Shown here: piece by piece, positions 1 through 7,593 of the stretch | Layout: every line of letters starts with the position of its first letter | How positions within the stretch are numbered: the stretch's first letter is position 1 | Assembly: GCF_000093025.1 (NCBI RefSeq) | Contig: NC_014207.1 | Coordinates: forward strand, 434,001 to 498,000 | Direction: 5' to 3' | DNA length: 64,000 bases | Source of the DNA: Methylotenera versatilis 301 | GTDB lineage: Bacteria; Pseudomonadota; Gammaproteobacteria; Burkholderiales; Methylophilaceae | The notes under the pieces: model-generated | What the model was told of the DNA's origin: nothing | The model's database searches: none | What the model saw: the letters and a program-made list of their open reading frames with translations, nothing else | Made by a program: the position numbers and the translations under genes

Positions 1-2
1 CA

Positions 3-182
3 TTTACGTCAGCTGAACATGCTGCATGGCCAGCCTTGCTGCGCATTGCTGCTTTACGTTTTTGGCTGTCACGTTTGTATGATCAAATCTATCCGCAAGC
101 GGGCGAGCTGACACATGCAAAAGACCCTAACCATTTTCAAAGAATCTTGAAATTGCGCACTAGTTTAGCCAAGTCAAAATAG
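3..182 (+). CDS. thrB: Homoserine kinase, C-terminal end (partial)
   Basis: Only the last 59 codons lie in the window; the 5' part is to the left. The frame beginning at base 3 reads through to TAG at 180-182. It contains the segment [10 protein letters not shown] followed by [12 protein letters not shown], which I recognise as the conserved tail of the APH-fold (type II) homoserine kinases of betaproteobacteria. These phosphorylate L-homoserine with ATP in threonine synthesis in the cytoplasm. The stop is 11 bp before the next gene, so the two are probably co-transcribed. The call rests on a short tail only; a database search with the 59 residues would settle it. Confidence 0.75.
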   Translation, partial: FTSAEHAAWPALLRIAALRFWLSRLYDQIYPQAGELTHAKDPNHFQRILKLRTSLAKSK

Positions 183-193
183 AGAAAAATATC

Positions 194-931
194 ATGACAG
201 AAAACTCAATCAGTACAACTTTAGAGAGCCGACAAGTTCCAGCAGGCAATGCTTGGGTTTGGATTGTGAGCGGCTTTAATTTGTTTAAAGCCAACCCAGT
301 GATGTGGATTGTGATTTTGCTGATTTATTTAGCGATTATTATTCCTATCTCATTCATCCCAGTGATTGGCTCTGTAGTCACCACATTGTTAGCCCCTGTC
401 TTTGCGGCAGGGATGATGTGGGGCTGCAAAGCGCTAGTGCTAAAGCAAGATTTGGAAATCAATCATTTATTTGAAGGCTTTAAGAAAAATACCGCACAGC
501 TGATTGCTGTAGGCGGTGTTTATATGTTGAGCCTGCTAGTGATTATGGTGATGGTGGTTTTAACGTTAGATAAAGATACTCTTGAATTGATAATGAAAGG
601 CCAAGAAGTTAGCCCTGCGCAAGCCAATGCCATGGTGTTACCGATTTTAATCGCCATGCTTTTTATTGTGCCGATATTGATGGCTTACTGGTATGCACCT
701 GTGCTGATTGGATTGCATAACCTAACCGTGTTAGAAGCAATGAAGCTGAGTTTTATTGCCTGCCTAAAAAATATGCTGCCGTTTTTGTTATACGGATTGA
801 TTTTTATGGTGATATTAGTGGTTGCGATTATTCCGTTTGGCTTAGGCTTAATCGTGGCTGTGCCAGTGATGATGACCAGTTTGTATACTAGTTACGTGGA
901 TGTTTTTAACATCACAGAATCAGCTGATTAA
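194..931 (+). CDS. BPSS1780-type integral membrane protein
   Basis: 245 aa, very hydrophobic, with about five to six membrane segments (roughly residues 35-60, 62-82, 100-125, 145-170, 190-230). The N-terminal pattern WVWIVSGFNLFKANPVMW matches a betaproteobacterial family usually annotated as BPSS1780 family membrane protein. That family typically lies between thrB and a helicase gene, as here. No catalytic motif is visible and the function is unknown. The start is the ATG at 194 (weak AGAG-type upstream sequence), 11 bp after the preceding stop. A perfect hairpin follows the stop. Confidence 0.8.
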   Translation: MTENSISTTLESRQVPAGNAWVWIVSGFNLFKANPVMWIVILLIYLAIIIPISFIPVIGSVVTTLLAPVFAAGMMWGCKALVLKQDLEINHLFEGFKKNTAQLIAVGGVYMLSLLVIMVMVVLTLDKDTLELIMKGQEVSPAQANAMVLPILIAMLFIVPILMAYWYAPVLIGLHNLTVLEAMKLSFIACLKNMLPFLLYGLIFMVILVVAIIPFGLGLIVAVPVMMTSLYTSYVDVFNITESAD

Positions 932-960
932 AACACGCCATTCTAATTAAATGGCGTGTT
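932..960. terminator. Bidirectional terminator hairpin between convergent genes
   Basis: AACACGCCATT (932-942) pairs perfectly with AATGGCGTGTT (950-960) around a 7-nt loop. It lies immediately after the stop of the membrane protein and 20 bp before the 3' end of convergent uvrD. The A/T ends of the stem give short U runs in both directions, so it could serve both genes. There is no long U tract, so efficiency is uncertain. Confidence 0.65.
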
Positions 961-980
961 GAGTTGGTGCTAAAGTGGCG

Positions 981-3179
981 CTAAATCGGCGTAAGTTTAG
1001 CAAACTCCAGCGCTAACCATTTCAAGCCTTCACGACCAAAGTTCACTTGTACACGCATGTCGTTGGCGTTGCCTTCGTAACTCACAATCACGCCATTACC
1101 AAACTTAGTGTGCGCGACTTGCTGACCTATTTTCCACGGCATGGCGCTTTTCTGGTTGCTGCTTTGTTGCTTACTCATCATGGCTGGCAACTCGCTATAG
1201 TCGCGGTTACTGCCAGACCTTGCGACAGGCTTGCTGTTTAAGCGTTTGAGTAACTCTTCTGGAATTTCATCTAAAAAGCGTGATGGAATACCATAGCGCA
1301 CTTTGCCATGCAGCATGCGACTCTGTGCGTGGCTTAAATACAGTCTTTGTCTGGCGCGAGTGACCGCTACATACATTAAGCGGCGCTCTTCTTCTAAGCC
1401 TGCATTCTCAAACAAACTTTGCTCATGCGGACATAAGCCTTCTTCTAAGCCGCTGATAAATACAGCTTTAAATTCTAGGCCTTTGGAGGCGTGCACTGTC
1501 ATTAACTGCAAAGCTTCGCGCCCGACGTCTGCTTGGTGCTCACCTGCTTCTAGGCTGGCATGGCTTAGAAATTGTGTGAGTAAATCTTGTTCGGTTTCGC
1601 CATCCACATTGTTGTGGTTGCCAAAATCTCGGTTGGTAAACGATACGGCAGCAGTCACCAACTCTTTCAAGTTTTCTATACGGTCTTCACCTTCTTTGTC
1701 ATTCTCATAATGGGCGACTAAACCAGACATGGTGATGGCTAACTCAGTCAGCTCACGCAGGCTAATGCCGTAAGCATTGTCAACCATCTGTCTAATCAGG
1801 GCGACAAAGCCTTCTATGCCTTTAGCGCCAAGCTTACCGTTACCGACTTTGTTAATCGCTGCTTGCCAGATGCTACAGTTTTCTGCGCGAGCAACTTCTT
1901 GTAACTGTTCTAGGCTGCGCGCACCAATGCCGCGTGTTGGGAAGTTAATGACACGCAACAACGCTGTGTCATCATTTGCATTGGCAATTAAACGCATGTA
2001 AGCAAGTGCATGCTTAATTTCGGCACGCTCAAAAAAGCGTAAACCGCCATACACACGATAAGGCAAGTTGGCGTTAAACAGTGCTTGTTCTAAAATGCGT
2101 GACTGCGCATTGGAGCGATAGAGCAGGGCAATCTCACCTAATGATGTGCCCTCGCAATGCAGCATTTTAATTTCATCGACGATGAATTGTGCTTCATCGG
2201 TATCGTTATAAGCATCGTACACACGCACAGGTTCACCCGCGCCTGCGCTAGTCCATAAGTTCTTACCTAAGCGGTTATTATTGTGTGAAATAATCGCGTT
2301 AGCTGCATCTAGAATATTGCTGTGTGAGCGGTAGTTTTCTTCTAGCTTTACAACATTCTGTACTTTGAAATCCTTTTCAAAGTCGCGCATATTGCCCACG
2401 CGTGCACCCCGGAAGCCATAGATGGATTGGTCATCATCGCCCACAGCGAACATGCAGTTGTCTTCACCAGCGAGCAGTTTTAGCCATAAATATTGCAGGC
2501 GGTTGGTATCTTGAAACTCGTCCACTAAGATATATTTAAAGCGGCTTTGGTAATGGCCACGGATATTGGTATCGCGTTCCAGCAACTCGTAGCAACGCAA
2601 TAGCAATTCGGCAAAGTCAGCCACGCCATCGCGTTGACATTGCTTGTCGTACTCATCAAAAATCTCGCGCATTTTGGTGGAATGCGGGTCATAGGCCTCT
2701 ACAGCATGCGCACGTAAGCCTTCATCTTTACAGCCATTGATAAAGTTTTGCACTTGCTTAGGTGGAAACTTCTCATCATCCACATTCATGAGTTTCATCA
2801 AGCGTTTAATCACAGAGAGCTGATCTGAAATGTCTAAAATCTGAAAGCTTGCTGGTAGGCCAGCTTCGCGATGGTGAGCACGCAACAAGCGATTACACAG
2901 TCCGTGAAATGTACCTACCCACATGCCACGTGTATTGATTGGCAATGATGCCGTAATACGCGTGAGCATTTCTTTAGCGGCTTTGTTGGTAAACGTCACG
3001 GCTAATAAACCTGTGGGTGAAACTTGCCCAGTTTGAATCAACCATGCGATACGTGCTGTGAGGACGCGTGTTTTACCACTACCTGCACCAGCTAAAATCA
3101 GTGCAGATTGTTGTGGTAGGGTGACAGCTTCTAGCTGCTTATTATTAAGGCCAGTGAGTAATGTAGATTCGGTTTCCAT
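981..3179 (-). CDS. uvrD: DNA helicase II, UvrD/Rep family
   Basis: 732 aa, full length for UvrD. This is a superfamily 1A 3'-5' DNA helicase acting in nucleotide excision and mismatch repair. Visible motifs are Walker A AGAGSGKT (30-37), motif Ia TFTNKAAKEM (about 62-71), Walker B LVDEFQDTN (about 217), GDDDQSIYGFRGA (motif III region), TVHASKGLEF (motif V) and VAVTRARQRL (motif VI). The C-terminal PWKIGQQVAHTKFGNGVI segment is the Tudor-like, RNA-polymerase-binding tail typical of UvrD/PcrA. No Shine-Dalgarno sequence precedes the ATG; instead GATAAT (minus strand, 3191-3186) ends 6 nt before it, so the mRNA may be leaderless. It is convergent with the BPSS1780-type gene. Confidence 0.93.
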   Translation of the reverse strand: METESTLLTGLNNKQLEAVTLPQQSALILAGAGSGKTRVLTARIAWLIQTGQVSPTGLLAVTFTNKAAKEMLTRITASLPINTRGMWVGTFHGLCNRLLRAHHREAGLPASFQILDISDQLSVIKRLMKLMNVDDEKFPPKQVQNFINGCKDEGLRAHAVEAYDPHSTKMREIFDEYDKQCQRDGVADFAELLLRCYELLERDTNIRGHYQSRFKYILVDEFQDTNRLQYLWLKLLAGEDNCMFAVGDDDQSIYGFRGARVGNMRDFEKDFKVQNVVKLEENYRSHSNILDAANAIISHNNNRLGKNLWTSAGAGEPVRVYDAYNDTDEAQFIVDEIKMLHCEGTSLGEIALLYRSNAQSRILEQALFNANLPYRVYGGLRFFERAEIKHALAYMRLIANANDDTALLRVINFPTRGIGARSLEQLQEVARAENCSIWQAAINKVGNGKLGAKGIEGFVALIRQMVDNAYGISLRELTELAITMSGLVAHYENDKEGEDRIENLKELVTAAVSFTNRDFGNHNNVDGETEQDLLTQFLSHASLEAGEHQADVGREALQLMTVHASKGLEFKAVFISGLEEGLCPHEQSLFENAGLEEERRLMYVAVTRARQRLYLSHAQSRMLHGKVRYGIPSRFLDEIPEELLKRLNSKPVARSGSNRDYSELPAMMSKQQSSNQKSAMPWKIGQQVAHTKFGNGVIVSYEGNANDMRVQVNFGREGLKWLALEFAKLTPI

Positions 3180-3298
3180 GACGATATTATCGCATGGGAT
3201 GAGTTAAAAATTGGGAAGTAATCTGATTACAAAACGATACAAAATGTTACAAAAAATCGAGAACTAAAGCCAAGTAAGGTCAGTCTGAACTTACATGA

Positions 3299-3411
3299 TA
3301 GCTAAATTAGATTTTAGCTAGCTTTCCGCTTCTTTCCTCCCTGAGCGGAAGCCTTAGACAATAAGGCATTTCGCCCCAACTCTTTCCCCTTTGAGTTGGG
3401 GCTTTTTTTTT
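3299..3411 (+). ncRNA. Candidate structured small RNA with four hairpins and CU-rich loops
   Basis: Four hairpins follow each other with almost no linker. TAGCTAAA/TTTAGCTA is at 3299-3306/3313-3320. TTCCGCT/AGCGGAA (3324-3330/3344-3350) has a 13-nt loop TCTTTCCTCCCTG. GCCTTA/TAAGGC is at 3351-3356/3362-3367. GCCCCAACTC/GAGTTGGGGC (3373-3382/3393-3402) has loop TTTCCCCTTT and is followed by nine T. The last is a textbook rho-independent terminator, yet no coding sequence on this strand ends upstream, because uvrD diverges. The two pyrimidine loops are complementary to purine-rich ribosome-binding sites. The 5' end is not defined; I see no convincing promoter. It could instead be the leader of the following cyclase gene ending in an attenuator. 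Confidence 0.5.
3373..3411 (+). terminator. Strong rho-independent terminator
   Basis: A 10-bp GC-rich perfect stem (GCCCCAACTC with GAGTTGGGGC), a 10-nt loop, then T x9 (3403-3411). It forms the 3' end of the candidate small RNA and insulates the downstream cyclase gene. Confidence 0.85.
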
Positions 3412-3540
3412 GGTTTTATTGTTCAATCAAAACGCATTCTATAAATAAGCTAATAAAACTAAAGTTCATTAGCCCTTTGATTGCTCACACTTTATATATG
3501 ATATTAGTCTACGAGTGGTCGATTATAAAAGGGGTTTGTT

Positions 3541-6500
3541 TTGCTAAAACCTGAAATTCCAGCAAATGAGTCAGCACGACTTTTAGCATTAGCACGATAT
3601 GAAGTTCTTGATACAGTAAGCGAACAAGAGTTCGACGATATTACGCTGCTCGCCTCTCAAATATGTGAGGTGCCAATCGCCCTGATTTCTCTTATAGACG
3701 GAGACAGGCAATGGTTTAAAAGTAGAGTTGGTTTAGAGGCTACGGAAACTCCACGAGACATTTCATTTTGTGGGCATGCTATCAATGACAGCAACTTACT
3801 TGAAGTTTCCAATGCGCTTGAAGATAGCAGGTTCGCCGATAACCCTTTAGTCACTGGTACTCCGGATATTCGGTTTTATGCAGGGATGCCAATTGTCACC
3901 AGTGATGGTTTGGCGCTTGGAACCCTGTGCGTGATAGATCGTAAGTCGAATCAACTTACTTTAAAACAACGTGATATGTTGGGTGTGCTGGCTCGACAAG
4001 TCATGCATCTACTTGAAGCTAAAATTTCTTCAAAACAATTATTATGGCTTTCTGATGAAATGAGTAAAAGGGCGGCATTTAAAAAAGCATTATTAGCTTG
4101 CGCTGCGGATAGCATTATCTCAACTACGCCAGAAGGCATTATTCTAACTTTTAATCAAGCCGCAGAACGCTTGCTAGGGTACGAGCAAGAAGAATTGATT
4201 GGTCTGCATACACCTGCTATTTTTCATGATCCAGATGAAATCATAGCAAGAGCTGCTGACTTGAGTCTTGAGTTTAACCAAACGATAGCACCAGGTTTTG
4301 AGGTGTTTGTCTCCAAAGCTAGATTAGGCATGGCGGATATCCATGAGTGGAGCTATATCCATAAAAATGGTACTCGGGTGCCAGTGAGGCTGGCCGTTTC
4401 TGCCATGCTTGATGAGCAAGGACATATCATTGGATTTATCGGTATCGCCAGTGATATTAGCGAGCGTAGAAATCAAGAAAATGCCATATTTACTGCCACT
4501 AGTCAGCTAGAAGCTTCTATTGAGGCTATTCCTGATTTAGTGTGGATGAAAAATATGAAAGGTGAGTTTTTACGATGCAACCGTTCTTTTGAGCGGTTTC
4601 TAGGTAGCGACAAGCCTAATATTATTGGCAAAACAGACTATGATTTTTTTGATAGAGAGTTGGCAGAGTTATTTCGATCCCACGATAAAAAAGCCACTAA
4701 TCAAGATTTTCCGTTAATTACTGAAGAGTGGCTGACTTTTAATGATGGCTACTATGGCTTGTTTGAGGTGACTAAAACTGGCATTAAAGATATCGATGGC
4801 AATCTAATTGGTACGCTAGGCATGGCGCACGATATTACTGAACGTAAGAACATTGAATTAAAACTGCGGCGCAAGCGTGAAGCTATGCAAGCGCTGAATG
4901 AGATTTCATCTCAGGCGATACATACATATTATAAACAGCAGTTAAAAGAAGCGCTCGCTGTTGCTGCCAAGTATCTGGGCATGGACATTGGGATATTAAG
5001 TAAGATTCAGGATGATCGCTGCAAGATAGATGTGCATAGCTCGCCTGACGAGCGTTTATATGATGGCTTAGAGCTTCCTTTTGAAGATAGCTATTCTTCA
5101 TTATTATTTCAGACAGACGACATTCGTTTTGTTGAGCAGATGGCAAACTCTCAATATGCAAAACTTAGAGCTTATTCACTCATGGGTTTTGAGTCTTTTA
5201 TTGGATTGCCTATTTTGGTGGATGAGCAGCGCTATGGCTTGGAGTTTCAGTCTTATCAAGTCCATTTCAATGGGTTTGATGCAACAGAGATAGATTTTTT
5301 ACATCTATTTTCTCGTTGGGCCGTGAGTCTTATACGACGCCATAATCTTTCTGAGCAAATTACTAAGGGTAATGAACGATTGGATTTAGCACTTAAAGGC
5401 GCCAGTCTTGGCCTGTGGGATTTAGACGTACCAACAGGGAAGGCCTTTTATAATGCGCGTTGGGCTGAAATGCTAGGCTATCAATTGTCTGAGATTGAGC
5501 AGTCCATGGATGCCTTTGTGAAGTTACTGCATCCAGATGAGAAAGATGAAGTATTAGCCGCTGTAGAGGCACATTTTAAAGGTGAAACTGCTGACTTCTC
5601 ATTAGAGTTTAGAATGCGCCACCAAGATGGTAGTTGGATTTGGGTATACGATCACGGACGAGTGATGGAGCGCAGTGCTGATGGTGCTCCAATCAGGGTG
5701 CTCGGCACACACATGGATATTTCTAAGCGTAAAGCAACGGAGTTGCTAGCTAACTCTAATGCGGAGTTGCTGCGCCGAACCAGTGATATGGCAAAGGTTG
5801 GCGGCTGGGAGCTTAATCTAGCCACTATGAGTCTTTATTGGTCAGAAGGTATTAAGAGAATTCATGAAGTGGCTGATGATTATGTGCCTGAAATTACCAA
5901 AGTCATGAATTTTTATACACTAGAATCAAAGACAAGGATTAGTGCAGCTGTAAATAATGCGATTGAAAATGGGTTGTCTTGGGATATAGAGCTAGAGCTC
6001 ATTACAGCCAAAAAAAATCATAAATGGGTGCGAGCACAGGGCAGTGCCATTGATGAAAATGGTAAAGTTGTGCGTTTAGTGGGTGCCTTTCAAGATATTA
6101 CTCAACAAAAAACTGCTGAAGATGCTATCAAGCAACTGGCTTTTTATGATGTATTAACGCAGTTGCCTAATCGAAGACTGTTGATTGACCGTTTAGAGCG
6201 TGCATTAGTCAGCAGTGCTAGAAGTGAAAGTTATGGTGCATTAGTATTTATAGATTTAGATAACTTTAAAACCTTAAATGACACGCTGGGTCATGACATG
6301 GGTGATGCTTTGCTAAAACATGTGGCATTAAGGCTACAAAGTTGTTTAAGAGATTGCGATACGGTAGCCAGGTTTGGCGGTGATGAGTTTGTGGTAATGC
6401 TGGAAAATCTTGATTTAGAGCCAACAGCGGCTAAAAGCCATGTAGAGATGGTGGGCGCTAAAATAATCCATGCCCTCAATCAATCTTACGAGATAGTGCC

Positions 6501-7506
6501 GGATGGCCATTACAGCACGCCCAGCTTAGGCGCTACGATATTTTATGGTAAAAATGACACGGTAGATGAAGCGCTAAAACGTGCAGATATTGCGATGTAC
6601 CAAGCAAAATCTGCTGGCAGAAATTGCTTACGTTTTTTTGACCCAGAAATACAAGCCAACATGGATACCAAGGCGAGCTTAGTAGAAACGCTACGTTATG
6701 GCATCGGTAACAATCAATTTGTCTTGCATTACCAACCTCAAATAGATAGAGCAGGCGTGTTGACGGGTGCAGAAGCTTTGGTTCGCTGGAACCATCCCAA
6801 GCAAGGCCTTATTTCCCCACTAGAATTTATCCCATTAGCAGAAGAGATGGGGCTTATCTTGCCTCTAGGTAAGTGGGTGTTAGAAACCGGTTGCAAACAA
6901 CTGGTTTCTTGGGCTGGATCTAAAGATACAGAACACTTGAATTTATCAATTAACGTCAGCGCCAGACAATTTCATCAGCCTAATTTTGTGGCGCAAGTAT
7001 TAGATGTCTTAAGCGCGACAAACGTAAATCCGCAGAGATTAAAACTAGAGCTTACGGAAAGTATGCTCGTCGATGATATGGACGACGTGATTGCTAAGAT
7101 GACCTTGCTGCAAAGTGCGGGAATTAGATTCTCATTAGATGACTTTGGCACGGGATTCTCATCATTAAGCTATTTAAAACAGCTGCCGCTTTTTCAATTG
7201 AAAATCGATAAATCTTTTGTGAGAGATGTATTGAGCGACCAGAATGATGCTGTCATTGCCCGTACTATTGTTGCGCTAGCGAGTAGTTTGGGGCTATCTG
7301 TAATTGCCGAAGGGGTAGAAGTTGAAGGGCAGCGAGACTTCTTAGAAGGAATTGGTTGCTATGAATATCAGGGTTATTTATTTAGCCGTCCACTTTCTAT
7401 TGAAGATTTTGAAGATTATAGAAAAGCCTTACAAAAAATTGATATAGAGCGTTTGTTGGAAAAGGCTTTGCTAAATGATACTAAGGTTAAAAGCCGTGAT
7501 TCCTAA
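3541..7506 (+). CDS. Multi-sensor diguanylate cyclase/phosphodiesterase (GAF-PAS-PAS-GAF-PAS-PAS-GGDEF-EAL)
   Basis: 1321 aa, predicted soluble (no membrane segment), controlling cyclic-di-GMP. Domain order by eye: GAF (about 25-165), PAS (about 185-315), PAS (about 325-440), GAF (about 455-600), PAS_3 (about 615-735), PAS (about 745-865), GGDEF (about 875-1035), EAL (about 1055-1300). The cyclase signature GGDEF is intact at 946-950, with an RxxD product-inhibition site (RDCD) five residues before it. The phosphodiesterase motif EAL is at 1078-1080, and the downstream ELTES, DDFGTG, KIDKSF and AEGVE motifs are present, so both halves look catalytically competent. The start is TTG at 3541 with Shine-Dalgarno GGGG at 3531-3534; no ATG is better placed. 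The ribosome-binding site AAAGGGG (3528-3534) is complementary to the terminator-loop sequence of the upstream RNA candidate. Confidence 0.9.
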   Translation: MLKPEIPANESARLLALARYEVLDTVSEQEFDDITLLASQICEVPIALISLIDGDRQWFKSRVGLEATETPRDISFCGHAINDSNLLEVSNALEDSRFADNPLVTGTPDIRFYAGMPIVTSDGLALGTLCVIDRKSNQLTLKQRDMLGVLARQVMHLLEAKISSKQLLWLSDEMSKRAAFKKALLACAADSIISTTPEGIILTFNQAAERLLGYEQEELIGLHTPAIFHDPDEIIARAADLSLEFNQTIAPGFEVFVSKARLGMADIHEWSYIHKNGTRVPVRLAVSAMLDEQGHIIGFIGIASDISERRNQENAIFTATSQLEASIEAIPDLVWMKNMKGEFLRCNRSFERFLGSDKPNIIGKTDYDFFDRELAELFRSHDKKATNQDFPLITEEWLTFNDGYYGLFEVTKTGIKDIDGNLIGTLGMAHDITERKNIELKLRRKREAMQALNEISSQAIHTYYKQQLKEALAVAAKYLGMDIGILSKIQDDRCKIDVHSSPDERLYDGLELPFEDSYSSLLFQTDDIRFVEQMANSQYAKLRAYSLMGFESFIGLPILVDEQRYGLEFQSYQVHFNGFDATEIDFLHLFSRWAVSLIRRHNLSEQITKGNERLDLALKGASLGLWDLDVPTGKAFYNARWAEMLGYQLSEIEQSMDAFVKLLHPDEKDEVLAAVEAHFKGETADFSLEFRMRHQDGSWIWVYDHGRVMERSADGAPIRVLGTHMDISKRKATELLANSNAELLRRTSDMAKVGGWELNLATMSLYWSEGIKRIHEVADDYVPEITKVMNFYTLESKTRISAAVNNAIENGLSWDIELELITAKKNHKWVRAQGSAIDENGKVVRLVGAFQDITQQKTAEDAIKQLAFYDVLTQLPNRRLLIDRLERALVSSARSESYGALVFIDLDNFKTLNDTLGHDMGDALLKHVALRLQSCLRDCDTVARFGGDEFVVMLENLDLEPTAAKSHVEMVGAKIIHALNQSYEIVPDGHYSTPSLGATIFYGKNDTVDEALKRADIAMYQAKSAGRNCLRFFDPEIQANMDTKASLVETLRYGIGNNQFVLHYQPQIDRAGVLTGAEALVRWNHPKQGLISPLEFIPLAEEMGLILPLGKWVLETGCKQLVSWAGSKDTEHLNLSINVSARQFHQPNFVAQVLDVLSATNVNPQRLKLELTESMLVDDMDDVIAKMTLLQSAGIRFSLDDFGTGFSSLSYLKQLPLFQLKIDKSFVRDVLSDQNDAVIARTIVALASSLGLSVIAEGVEVEGQRDFLEGIGCYEYQGYLFSRPLSIEDFEDYRKALQKIDIERLLEKALLNDTKVKSRDS

Positions 7507-7593
7507 TGCGGCAATACATAGGCTTGTAGGCATGGAAGCTAGACTATTGGTGAAGGTTACATTCTGACCTAATGTTAAGGATGGATGAATTAT

